Below are positions 1-6,807 of a stretch of DNA of 17,498 nt, piece by piece. Every line of letters starts with the position of its first letter. Positions within the stretch are counted from its first letter, which is position 1. The DNA is from JABDBK01 sp964453575. Lineage in GTDB: Bacteria > Pseudomonadota > Gammaproteobacteria > DSM-16500. The notes under the pieces were generated by a model, which saw only the letters and a program-made list of their open reading frames with translations, was not told the origin of the DNA and did not search any database. The position numbers and the translations under genes are program-made. The DNA is taken from positions 1-17,498 of the forward strand of contig CAYVRW010000049.1 in the NCBI GenBank assembly GCA_964453575.1, given 5' to 3'.

Positions 1-49
1 CTGCATGTTCGCCAGAGAGAATCAATTTGCCAGGCGCAAGTACTTTCAT
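1..49 (-). CDS. GHMP kinase N-terminus, probably mevalonate kinase (partial)
   Basis: Only the first 16 codons are present; the gene runs off the left edge. They read MKVLAPGKLILSGEHA, the N-terminal signature of GHMP-family kinases (APGK.IL.GEHA). The GEH form is typical of mevalonate kinase; phosphomevalonate kinases more often have GEY. The ATG overlaps the mvaS stop codon in an ATGA arrangement, so it is translationally coupled as the third gene of a mevalonate operon (mvaA-mvaS-kinase). It would phosphorylate mevalonate made by the upstream reductase. Recognition of the family is good; the exact substrate cannot be settled from 16 residues. Confidence 0.75.
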   Translation of the reverse strand, partial: MKVLAPGKLILSGEHA

Positions 50-1221
50 GATGATCTTTCATACACTCGCTGATGGTCACGAATCGCAGCAAGCCTAAAC
101 AATCCGCTTTGATGACGTGGAATTTCACATGAACTACCGTCTTTAGGATAGTTAAATGAAAAAAATGTTTCATATTCTGCATAAGATAATTGTTTTCGAT
201 TAGCAAGCATATCTTGGTGCTGTTTGGTGTTTAACACATTTTTATACCCTGCTTGTACCACACCGCTAAAATATTCTGCTACACAGCCTGACCCATAACT
301 ATATAATCCAATACGCTTATCAGTCATGTCTTCGTTGGTTAAATCAAATAATGATGTTAAACCCACATATAATGATGCACTGTAACTGTTTCCTATATTG
401 CGGCCATACATTAATGAATTATTGATATGTTGTTGTAAACATGCTTCGGATAATTTAGGTTGTCCTGAAATTTTTGCTAAATATTGATGCGCAGTTTCAA
501 CAAGACGCGGCACGGGCATATGATAACAATAATAAGCATGGTCGCTGAATTGTCTATTGGATAAAGCAACGTATTGCTGCCATGCTTTTTCTAACATTTG
601 CAAATACAACTTACTGGAATATTTGCCTTCGACAAATGCCGTATCCGAATAATTCGGGCGCCAAAAATCCATGACACTAGAAGTGACAACACCATATTCA
701 GTATCAAATGCCATAATTCGCGGATTCGCGGATAACACCATTGCTACAGCTCCTGCACCTTGCGATGATTCACCTGGTGTGCCTAAACCGTATCTTGCAA
801 TGTCAGATGCAATTAATAAAACCTTTTTATCCGGATGTTGCCGCAAAAAAGGCAATGCCAGCTGCAAAGCCATGGTCGCACTGTAACAAGCTTGTTTTAA
901 TTCAACGACGCGGCAACGCTCAGGCAAATCTAATAAATGGTGTACATAAATCCCTGCTGCTTTGGATTGATCGATACCTGATTCAGTTGCAAACAACAAT
1001 AATTCTATCGATGATTTGTCAATATCTCGCAAAGCGCCTACCGCAGCATTAGCAGCCATAGTCACAATATCTTCATCAGGCGGCGGCACAGCCATGTTAA
1101 ACTGGCCTAAACTTGCAGCAAATTTATCTGTTTTGACCCCGCGTTCTTTTGCAAGCTCTTCCAAAGACAACATATAATGCGACGAATAACATGATAGTGT
1201 ATCGATTCCCACTTTAAGCAC
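46..1221 (-). CDS. mvaS: Hydroxymethylglutaryl-CoA synthase
   Basis: Condenses acetyl-CoA with acetoacetyl-CoA to HMG-CoA, the first committed step of the mevalonate route to isoprenoids; cytosolic thiolase-fold enzyme. From the chosen start the protein has 391 residues, usual for bacterial MvaS. The catalytic residues line up almost residue for residue with the Staphylococcus enzyme: Glu80 in FATESGIDQSK, Cys112 in ELKQACYSAT and His234 in CYHMPVP. I chose the GTG at 1221 over the ATG at 1236. That ATG is part of the ribosome-binding site itself (ATG AGG AGT), and AGGAG lies 7 bases before the GTG, which follows the mvaA stop by only 4 bases. The stop overlaps the next gene's ATG. Read from the same operon as mvaA. 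Confidence 0.93.
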   Translation of the reverse strand: MLKVGIDTLSCYSSHYMLSLEELAKERGVKTDKFAASLGQFNMAVPPPDEDIVTMAANAAVGALRDIDKSSIELLLFATESGIDQSKAAGIYVHHLLDLPERCRVVELKQACYSATMALQLALPFLRQHPDKKVLLIASDIARYGLGTPGESSQGAGAVAMVLSANPRIMAFDTEYGVVTSSVMDFWRPNYSDTAFVEGKYSSKLYLQMLEKAWQQYVALSNRQFSDHAYYCYHMPVPRLVETAHQYLAKISGQPKLSEACLQQHINNSLMYGRNIGNSYSASLYVGLTSLFDLTNEDMTDKRIGLYSYGSGCVAEYFSGVVQAGYKNVLNTKQHQDMLANRKQLSYAEYETFFSFNYPKDGSSCEIPRHQSGLFRLAAIRDHQRVYERSS

Positions 1222-1225
1222 AGTA

Positions 1226-2281
1226 TTACTCCTCATTTTTTTTATGACGTTCTAATTTTACATGACTTTTCATCAACTCACCTTGATTGGTTTGCGCGGC
1301 CAACAATGATAATTCACCGCATAATACCGTACAAGCGGCAATGATGGCGAGTCGTCTTGCATTTTCGCCTGGAGCACGTTCCTCTAGACAACCTAATTGA
1401 CGTAAATTTTCATGGACAAAATCCAAGTCTTTTCCAGTCCCCACTGTTCCTACAATAATATTAGGAAGGGTAACTGTAAAATATAAATCTTCACCACGCA
1501 CTTCAGCATGGACCATGCCTTGCGAGCCTTCAATAATATTAGCAGCATCTTGTCCTGTTGCTAAATAAAACCCCAAAAGCATATTCGCAAAATGCGCATT
1601 AGCGGTACGTACACTGCCTGCTAGAATATTTCCTATTAAATTTTTCTTGATGTTTAACTGCACGATTTTTTCAGGCGTTGATTTTAAAAATTTTTTACAT
1701 ATATCCTTGGAAACGGTCACTTCCGTAATAACATATTTGCCGCGGCCTAATATACCATTCACGGCTGAATTTTTTTTATCGCAGCAATAATTTCCTGATA
1801 TGGATACATAACGTAACGTTTTAAAGCGTAACAATATCCACTCTAATAAACGATCTGTTGCAAGCGTTGCCATATTATGACCGGCTGCATCTGCTGTATT
1901 ATATTCAAAACGCAAATAAATTAAATTTCCAACGACTTGGCTATGAATATCTAATAAGCGTGCAAAACGGCTTGTTTCTGCAATAATTGTTTGCATCACC
2001 TCTTTATGCTGCAATATATTTATCAACGCTTCATTGGCATCGATAATTCCCTCTGTTTCAAGCACCACTGATCGAGTCATGCGCTCATCAATCACAAGAG
2101 CTCGAATGCCTCCTGCATGCGTGCATGCTTTGGCGCCTCTATGAGTAGAAGGCCATAAGGGTGTCTCATAAGTCGCAAGAGGAACTATGACTTCCGCATT
2201 CACTTCAGGGCCCAGGATTTTAATAGGGCCTATAAAACGCATAGGGATGGTCGCAATCTGTTCGTTTGTCTGCCAACGCAT
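1226..2281 (-). CDS. mvaA: Hydroxymethylglutaryl-CoA reductase, class I-like
   Basis: Reduces HMG-CoA to mevalonate. The 351-residue protein carries class I-type motifs. Glu39 sits in LATYETPLWPS (the ATTEG position of human or archaeal enzymes). Lys169 is in NYCCDKKNSAVNG (NYCTDKKPAAIN in human), Asp245 in ATGQDAAN, and His340 in LMKSHV near the C-terminus, so the whole catalytic set is present. It lacks the roughly 50 N-terminal residues usual before the substrate domain, and the Glu segment ETPLWPS departs from the class I consensus. A stop codon lies in frame just upstream of the ATG, so no longer start is available; the Shine-Dalgarno is weak. First gene of the leftward mevalonate operon, divergent from idi. 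NADH or NADPH preference cannot be read. Confidence 0.88.
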   Translation of the reverse strand: MRWQTNEQIATIPMRFIGPIKILGPEVNAEVIVPLATYETPLWPSTHRGAKACTHAGGIRALVIDERMTRSVVLETEGIIDANEALINILQHKEVMQTIIAETSRFARLLDIHSQVVGNLIYLRFEYNTADAAGHNMATLATDRLLEWILLRFKTLRYVSISGNYCCDKKNSAVNGILGRGKYVITEVTVSKDICKKFLKSTPEKIVQLNIKKNLIGNILAGSVRTANAHFANMLLGFYLATGQDAANIIEGSQGMVHAEVRGEDLYFTVTLPNIIVGTVGTGKDLDFVHENLRQLGCLEERAPGENARRLAIIAACTVLCGELSLLAAQTNQGELMKSHVKLERHKKNEE

Positions 2282-2291
2282 AAACCATTTA

Positions 2292-2321
2292 TTCCATTTA
2301 ATCTATAATTTGTGGTATAAA
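2292..2321 (+). promoter_or_regulatory. Candidate idi promoter (extended -10)
   Basis: An extended -10 element TGGTATAAA lies at 2313-2321, with only a weak -35 candidate (TTCCAT, 2292-2297). It would start transcription near 2328 and give idi a leader of about 80 bases holding both hairpins described next. A second TATAAT at 2304-2309 is an alternative. The mvaA promoter must lie in the same 129-base gap on the other strand, but I could not pick one out. Confidence 0.35.
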
Positions 2322-2340
2322 GTACCTGTTTTTACAAAGA

Positions 2341-2391
2341 CCCCGGACAAACAATAAGCGTTTTCCGGGGTAACGACTCTGAGAGTCGTTA
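2341..2391 (+). promoter_or_regulatory. Two adjacent hairpins in the idi leader
   Basis: The first hairpin pairs CCCCGGA (2341-2347) with TCCGGGG (2364-2370) and continues as AAAC/GTTT after a bulged C. The second begins at the next base: TAACGACTCT (2371-2380), one G, then its exact reverse complement AGAGTCGTTA (2382-2391). The second is followed by TTTT, so on the plus strand it resembles a small intrinsic terminator or attenuator. It lies just upstream of the idi ribosome-binding site. As DNA, the 21-base near-perfect palindrome could equally be a protein-binding operator. The structures are seen directly; the function is inference. Confidence 0.55.
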
Positions 2392-2410
2392 TTTTACTGG
2401 AAAACAATTG

Positions 2411-2962
2411 ATGGCAGCAATAGAACAAGTGATTTTGGTGGATGAATTTGATCAACCGTGCGGCACAGCTGAAAAGCTGGAAGCTCATCGCGCAGGCTTG
2501 TGTCATCGTGCATTTTCTGTGTTTTTATATAAAAATGTTCATACTATTGAACTACTTATGCAACAACGTGCTAAAGAAAAATACCATTCACCTAATCTTT
2601 GGACGAATACTTGTTGCTCTCACCCGCGCCCTGGTGAAGATACTCTCACCGCTGCTGAACGACGTTTGTTTGAAGAATTAGGGGTCACATTGCCCTTAAA
2701 AACGATAGGGAGCTTCCATTATATTGCTCATTTTGACAATGGTTTGACAGAGAATGAGGTTGATCATGTGATCATAGGGGAATTTAATGATGAAAAACTT
2801 GAACCTAATCCCGCTGAAATCCAGGATACTCGTTGGATTAGCATACCCGATTTACAACGTGAGCTTGCATTGAATCCAGATATGTTTACGCCGTGGCTGG
2901 GAAAGGTGTTGGAGAACGTCATCAAGCACTTTGCAGGAACTAAAACCACTTTATCCGTTTAA
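2411..2962 (+). CDS. idi: Isopentenyl-diphosphate isomerase, type I
   Basis: Interconverts isopentenyl and dimethylallyl diphosphate, needed because the mevalonate route yields only IPP. The 183-residue Nudix-fold protein matches the E. coli enzyme residue by residue at the active site: His26 and His32 (metal), Cys69 in TNTCCSHP, and Glu114/Glu116 in TENEV. The Nudix-like helix appears as RRLFEELGV. The ATG at 2411 is preferred over the adjacent TTG at 2408; GGA lies about 9 bases upstream. It is transcribed away from mvaA-mvaS from the shared control region, so the isoprenoid genes form a divergent pair. Its 3' end overlaps the convergent corA-like gene by 23 bases. Confidence 0.93.
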   Translation: MAAIEQVILVDEFDQPCGTAEKLEAHRAGLCHRAFSVFLYKNVHTIELLMQQRAKEKYHSPNLWTNTCCSHPRPGEDTLTAAERRLFEELGVTLPLKTIGSFHYIAHFDNGLTENEVDHVIIGEFNDEKLEPNPAEIQDTRWISIPDLQRELALNPDMFTPWLGKVLENVIKHFAGTKTTLSV

Positions 2963-3917
2963 AAATATACAAAATAATAGCTGCAATTATCACCATCAGC
3001 GAAAGCGCATAAAAATAACCGTATTTCCAGGCCAATTCGGGAATCCAATGAAAATTCATTCCGTAAATTCCGCTTATTAATGTCAACGGCAAAAATATCA
3101 TGGATAATGAGGTTAAGATTCGCATGCTTTGATTTAATGTTTGCATTAAATTATTTTCGATTTGGTCTAATAAACTATTCAAAATGTCTCTTACTGAATC
3201 CACTTCATGCACCACCAAATGAGTGTGATTTGATAACTTAGATAAAGATAAACGACATTCTTTAGATACCACTGAAATTTTTCTGCCTGATATACGCAAC
3301 AAAATTTCGCGTAAAGCGATAAGACTGCGTTTTATTTTCATTAAATGTTGTTTAGTTTTAATTACTTCGTTATAAATGTTTTTATGCGATATGCGCACAC
3401 GCAAATCCATTTGGTCTGAGATTTCATCAAAATTAAATAACATTTTCGCATAATCATTAATCACGTTATCTAATATTAAAAAAATCATAAAACAAGTTGT
3501 TTTGGCATGGCGAAGTGATTTTTTAGAACTTTCTATAAATTCAAGCAATGCAGGAATAGTATCAGAGGTTGCGGTAAAACAAAAAGCGGGGGTTAAATAA
3601 AGAATTAAATTACCAAAATTCACTTTGCCTTTTTGTTTCAATTCGGTAGACAGAAGACATTGAATTTGAATGGTAAGTGATTCATCCGCATCTACAGCCA
3701 TGGGCAGAGCATCTGCTTGATTGCATAATTTCACCACATCATCAGGCAAATGGCATTTTGCAATAAGTTTATGATGAGTATCGATTTGATTAAGATTACT
3801 ATGGATCCAATATATTTTATCAGTATTTACTATGTCAATTTGCAAAAGTTCATCAATAGATAGCTTTTTAAAGCTTCTATGCTTTAAATCAAATTCAATG
3901 GCACATGAGTCCAACAT
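2940..3917 (-). CDS. CorA-family divalent cation transporter
   Basis: A 325-residue inner-membrane protein with the CorA plan: a large cytoplasmic N-terminal region rich in long helices (about 1-260), then two C-terminal membrane segments. The pore signature YGMNF is at 285-289, between hydrophobic stretches at about 265-285 and 300-318, and a basic tail KRIKWF closes the protein. Family members carry Mg2+, Co2+ or Ni2+; ZntB relatives export or import zinc. The sequence does not tell which, so no symbol is given. AGAGG lies about 9 bases before the ATG. Its last 23 bases overlap the end of idi on the other strand. Metabolic links to its neighbours are not evident. Confidence 0.85.
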   Translation of the reverse strand: MLDSCAIEFDLKHRSFKKLSIDELLQIDIVNTDKIYWIHSNLNQIDTHHKLIAKCHLPDDVVKLCNQADALPMAVDADESLTIQIQCLLSTELKQKGKVNFGNLILYLTPAFCFTATSDTIPALLEFIESSKKSLRHAKTTCFMIFLILDNVINDYAKMLFNFDEISDQMDLRVRISHKNIYNEVIKTKQHLMKIKRSLIALREILLRISGRKISVVSKECRLSLSKLSNHTHLVVHEVDSVRDILNSLLDQIENNLMQTLNQSMRILTSLSMIFLPLTLISGIYGMNFHWIPELAWKYGYFYALSLMVIIAAIILYIFKRIKWF

Positions 3918-3949
3918 ACCTCAGAACCTCTGAATGACTTGTATGATTT

Positions 3950-4005
3950 ATTATAACCTGAATATGTACCCATTAGTCGCCTAGGATGAACAAACAAGGC
4001 GACTA
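3950..4005 (-). promoter_or_regulatory. corA promoter region with inverted repeat
   Basis: A consensus TATAAT reads on the minus strand at 3950-3955, about 33 bases before the corA-like ATG. A perfect 9-base inverted repeat, TAGTCGCCT (3974-3982) and AGGCGACTA (3997-4005) with a 14-base gap, overlaps where the -35 would fall. It may be an operator for this gene, or a hairpin marking the end of the purE-glyA transcript. No U-tract follows the hairpin on the minus strand, so it is not a standard intrinsic terminator. Confidence 0.4.
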
Positions 4006-4024
4006 TGTATATTTTATAGACGAC

Positions 4025-5290
4025 TTAAGCTATAACCGATGAGGTATAAACAGGAAATTTTTGACACAAAGCAGTCGTTTTTTCGCGAATATTTGCAATA
4101 ACCTGATCATTTTGAATATCATCCAATATATCACATATCCAACCGGCGAGGATTTCGCATTCTTTTTCTTTGAATCCACGCGTAGTGACAGCAGGCGTAC
4201 CAAGACGAAGACCACTGGTCACAAAAGGTGATTGCGTATCGCCCGGCACTGCATTTTTATTAACGGTAATATTCGCACGGCCTAAAGCTGCATCCGCATC
4301 TTTGCCGGTGATATTTTTATCCATTAAATCAATTAAAAATAAATGATTATCCGTGCCGCCACTTACAATTTTATAACCGCGTGCCATAATAGTTTTTGTC
4401 ATGATACGTGCGTTTTTTACAATTTGTTCTTGATAAGTTTTAAATTCTGGTTTCATCGCTTCCAAAAAACTCACCGCTTTTGCAGCAATCACATGCATTA
4501 AAGGGCCGCCTTGAGCGCCTGGAAATACAGCAGAATTTAATTTTTTCTCAAGCTCAGGATTGGCTTTTGCAAGAATAATGCCGCCGCGCGGGCCGCGTAA
4601 TGTTTTATGTGTAGTTGATGTGGTGATATCTGCAATATTCACGGGTGATGGATAAACACCTGCTGCCACCAATCCTGATACATGCGCAATATCAGACATC
4701 ATGTATGCACCTACACTATCTGCAATATCACGCATGCGCTGCCAATCGACTACGCGCGAATAAGCAGAAAATCCTGTCACTAATAATTTAGGTTTATGTT
4801 TTTTTGCAAGGTCTGCCACTTGATCATAATCAATAAGCGCTGTTTTTGGATCAACGCCATATGAATAAAATTGATAAAGTTTTCCCGAAAAATTCACCGG
4901 TGAACCATGTGTCAAATGTCCGCCTTCAGCCAAACTCATGCCTAATACGACATCACCTGGATTGATAAGTGCTGCATAAGCCGCAACATTTGCCTGTGAT
5001 CCTGAGTGCGGTTGTACATTAGCATAATCTGCACCGAATAATTGCTTCACTCTATCTATCGCTAGCTGTTCAACCTTATCAACGAATTCGCAACCACCGT
5101 AATAACGTTTGCCAGGATAGCCTTCGGCATATTTATTGGTAAGTACCGAACCTTGAGCTTCTAATACGGCAGGACTTACGTAATTTTCAGATGCAATTAA
5201 TTCGATATGTTCTTCTTGGCGATTTTTTTCATTTTCTAATGCTTGCCAAACAGCAAGATCAGCGTCATGCAATGAGGTAGGTTTAAACAT
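4025..5290 (-). CDS. glyA: Serine hydroxymethyltransferase
   Basis: PLP enzyme that converts serine plus tetrahydrofolate to glycine plus 5,10-methylene-THF. The 421-residue length is typical. Visible signatures are the N-terminal IELIASENYVSP, YAEGYPGKRYYGG, and the PLP lysine Lys229 in TTSTTHKTLRGPRGG, the same number as in E. coli. The ATG overlaps the end of purE by 8 bases, and AGGA lies 8 bases upstream inside purE, so the two are coupled. The pairing makes sense: glycine is a substrate of PurD, and the one-carbon unit becomes the 10-formyl-THF used by PurN and PurH. No clear intrinsic terminator follows. Confidence 0.96.
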   Translation of the reverse strand: MFKPTSLHDADLAVWQALENEKNRQEEHIELIASENYVSPAVLEAQGSVLTNKYAEGYPGKRYYGGCEFVDKVEQLAIDRVKQLFGADYANVQPHSGSQANVAAYAALINPGDVVLGMSLAEGGHLTHGSPVNFSGKLYQFYSYGVDPKTALIDYDQVADLAKKHKPKLLVTGFSAYSRVVDWQRMRDIADSVGAYMMSDIAHVSGLVAAGVYPSPVNIADITTSTTHKTLRGPRGGIILAKANPELEKKLNSAVFPGAQGGPLMHVIAAKAVSFLEAMKPEFKTYQEQIVKNARIMTKTIMARGYKIVSGGTDNHLFLIDLMDKNITGKDADAALGRANITVNKNAVPGDTQSPFVTSGLRLGTPAVTTRGFKEKECEILAGWICDILDDIQNDQVIANIREKTTALCQKFPVYTSSVIA

Positions 5291-5786
5291 GTTTGTTTTC
5301 CTTAAGAATAGAATTTTCTAAAATCGATTGGGCTTGCGTATCACGGTATTCTTTTATAGCTTTGCGATATTCTGGAAATTTAATGGCTAATATACTTGCC
5401 GCAAATAACGCTGCATTCACAGCACCGGCTTTACCTATGGCCATGGTGGCAACAGGTATGCCGCCAGGCATTTGTACGATAGAAAATAAGGAATCCATAC
5501 CATTCAATGATTGCGTTTGAATAGGAACTCCAATGACAGGTAACAAGGTTTTGGCTGCAATGACGCCCGGTAAATGTGCCGCACCACCTGCTGCTGCAAT
5601 AATCACCTCTGTGCCGCGTTTTTCAGAACAGGCAATGTATTCAAATAGGGCATCTGGGGTGCGATGTGCAGATAATGCACGTGCTTCATTAGATATGCCC
5701 AAAGTATCTAATAGTGTGCTGGCATGTTCCATAATAGGCCAATCGGATTTGGAGCCCATAAGTATGCTTACTAAAACGTTACTCAT
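5283..5786 (-). CDS. purE: N5-carboxyaminoimidazole ribonucleotide mutase
   Basis: Class I PurE converts N5-CAIR to CAIR. The 167-residue protein has the phosphate loop MGSKSDW, the catalytic His41 in SAHRTP, and AAAGGAAHLPG, all typical. I chose the ATG at 5786 over one 27 bases upstream because AGAGGA sits at the right distance before it and the protein then begins at the family's usual place. Class I PurE needs PurK to make its substrate; purK is not in the window. It is cotranscribed with glyA and separated from the main purine operon by the Fic cassette. Confidence 0.95.
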   Translation of the reverse strand: MSNVLVSILMGSKSDWPIMEHASTLLDTLGISNEARALSAHRTPDALFEYIACSEKRGTEVIIAAAGGAAHLPGVIAAKTLLPVIGVPIQTQSLNGMDSLFSIVQMPGGIPVATMAIGKAGAVNAALFAASILAIKFPEYRKAIKEYRDTQAQSILENSILKENKHV

Positions 5787-5842
5787 TGATATTCCTCTCT
5801 TTTCGTTCCTCAATGGGGTGCATTATTGCATGTTAATGGGCA

Positions 5843-5870
5843 TTTATAAATATGAAGGGCTTTTTATCAC
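5843..5870 (-). promoter_or_regulatory. Possible purE promoter
   Basis: On the minus strand GTGATA (5865-5870), a 16-base spacer and TATAAA (5843-5848) form a fair sigma-70-like match, giving a leader of about 50 bases before purE. No palindromic PurR-type operator and no purine, glycine or THF riboswitch fold is visible in this gap. Confidence 0.3.
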
Positions 5871-5886
5871 TGCTGAGATGCGAATT

Positions 5887-5922
5887 TAATAAAATTGACC
5901 CAAGAATTGGATAATTTTATTA
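5887..5922. repeat. AT-rich interrupted palindrome between purE and the small antitoxin-like gene
   Basis: TAATAAAATT (5887-5896) is matched by its exact reverse complement AATTTTATTA (5913-5922). Inside, CCAA and TTGG form a second nested pair around GAA. The 36-base element is nearly symmetric throughout and ends at the -35 region of the small plus-strand gene. It may be an operator. It could also stop transcripts coming off fic on the minus strand, though the stem is AT-rich and weak. Confidence 0.5.
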
Positions 5923-5948
5923 GACCCTGAGCAAAATTATGCTATAAT
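5921..5948 (+). promoter_or_regulatory. Extended -10 promoter of the antitoxin-like gene
   Basis: TGCTATAAT at 5940-5948 is a perfect extended -10; TAGACC at 5921-5926 is a fair -35 at 16 bases. Transcription should start at about 5954-5955, which is the ATG itself. No Shine-Dalgarno is present, so the mRNA is probably leaderless. An alternative pair, TTGACC (5895-5900) with TATTAG (5918-5923), would give a 25-base leader, still without a ribosome-binding site. Confidence 0.55.
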
Positions 5949-5954
5949 TATTGT

Positions 5955-6140
5955 ATGACGAAACCATTAATTGAAACGAATCCCTACCTCATAGACGCTA
6001 CAATGCGAGTTAAGCTCGTTGCGAATTCTGTGATAACGTCCTGTGGCGTTGAAGGCATTAAAGTTAATCTCGATAAAACGGCAAAATTCAAGATTACCCA
6101 TCGAAGAGATAAAAAAATATATAAATCAGCTGCTGGTTGA
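5955..6140 (+). CDS. Small Fic-inhibitory antitoxin-like protein (SxxxEG motif)
   Basis: A 61-residue protein of no named family that I recognise. Residues 29-34 are SCGVEG, an exact match to the (S/T)xxxE(G/N) motif with which class I antitoxins (VbhA, FicA) and the inhibitory helix of class II/III Fic proteins block the Fic ATP site. It sits in a predicted helix that starts after NPYL (9-12) and includes MRVKLVANSVIT. The C-terminal third is basic (THRRDKKIYK) and may bind nucleic acid or the partner. The gene converges on fic and its last 15 bases overlap the end of fic, unlike known class I pairs, where the antitoxin lies in the same direction next to the toxin. A strong extended -10 lies immediately upstream and there is no ribosome-binding site. 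I infer an antitoxin for the Fic protein; a remnant of a longer Fic N-terminal domain is the alternative. Confidence 0.65.
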   Translation: MTKPLIETNPYLIDATMRVKLVANSVITSCGVEGIKVNLDKTAKFKITHRRDKKIYKSAAG

Positions 6141-6779
6141 CTGCTCTAACAGTATTTTAAAAATCTTTTGAATAGGCACGTAATTCCCCGCTACTCCAGC
6201 ATGAATTGCCAAGATATAATTTTCGAATCCTTTTTGATTTTTTGTTTGATCGATCGATAAATAATTAAGCGGCGGTTTTTTGGCTTGCATAGCCATTAAA
6301 TCTGCCAATAAACGCGCTGTTCTTCCATTTCCTTCTCGAAAAGGATGAATAAGAATTAATTCGATATGAATGATACCCAATGCCTGAGCCAGTTCATCTA
6401 TATCGGAATAATGACATGGGGTATATTTTTTTAAAAAATCAGTTTCAAGCTTTCCCATAAGATGCGCGATACGGGTCGATGGAGCAAACATAAAATTATC
6501 TTTCACCATATTCACTGTTCTATATTTTCCGGCAAAAAAATAAATGTCTCCTAACCATAATTCATGAATATTGCAAATGTCATTAGCTGTGAATACATAG
6601 TTTTCATCAAATATTTTTAGCAATTCTAGTTCTGTACGCTCGAGTTCTTGCGCCTCGAGTGCTTCCATATCTTCTTTGGATTTAATATTTAAATAATTCT
6701 TAAGAACTTCATTATTTGATTCCGGTTCAAAATCCTCTTCCATTGGGACTGAATAGCGGCCAAACTGTTTATTTTTCAT
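6126..6779 (-). CDS. Fic-domain protein, probable AMP transferase toxin
   Basis: A 217-residue Fic protein. The active loop HPFREGNGRTAR at 145-156 is a perfect HPFx(D/E)GNGRxxR, with catalytic His145, the metal-binding acidic residue Glu149 and the ATP-gripping arginines. The flap region precedes it around 85-100 (FAGKYRTVNM). Fic enzymes of this kind usually transfer AMP from ATP to a hydroxyl of a target protein. No (S/T)xxxE(G/N) motif occurs anywhere in the protein, so it lacks self-inhibition and should be class I, needing an inhibitor in trans. The small gene converging on it carries that motif. A good promoter lies 29 bases upstream, and the leader has only a weak ribosome-binding site. 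The target is unknown. Divergent from the RHH gene to its right. Confidence 0.9.
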   Translation of the reverse strand: MKNKQFGRYSVPMEEDFEPESNNEVLKNYLNIKSKEDMEALEAQELERTELELLKIFDENYVFTANDICNIHELWLGDIYFFAGKYRTVNMVKDNFMFAPSTRIAHLMGKLETDFLKKYTPCHYSDIDELAQALGIIHIELILIHPFREGNGRTARLLADLMAMQAKKPPLNYLSIDQTKNQKGFENYILAIHAGVAGNYVPIQKIFKILLEQSTSS

Positions 6780-6807
6780 AGCTTAGGACTCAATTAGTCA
6801 TCAAATG

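Noticed and set aside
671..1052. Two overlapping plus-strand reading frames inside mvaS
   Set aside because: They lie antisense to a gene with complete catalytic motifs, lack ribosome-binding sites and show no domain-like sequence.
2303..2506. Minus-strand 67-codon frame across the mvaA-idi gap and idi start
   Set aside because: It overlaps the idi start region and the palindromic leader; the protein has no recognisable features and there is no good ribosome-binding site.
3974..4005. Hairpin as an intrinsic terminator of purE-glyA
   Set aside because: The stem is good but no run of T follows on the minus strand, so it is listed only as an inverted repeat.
5293..5889. Plus-strand reading frames opposite purE
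   Set aside because: Shadows of purE; composition and lack of a ribosome-binding site give no reason to call genes.
5787..5954. Purine, glycine or THF riboswitch, or a PurR box, upstream of purE
   Set aside because: No conserved riboswitch core or PurR-like palindrome could be made out in this gap.
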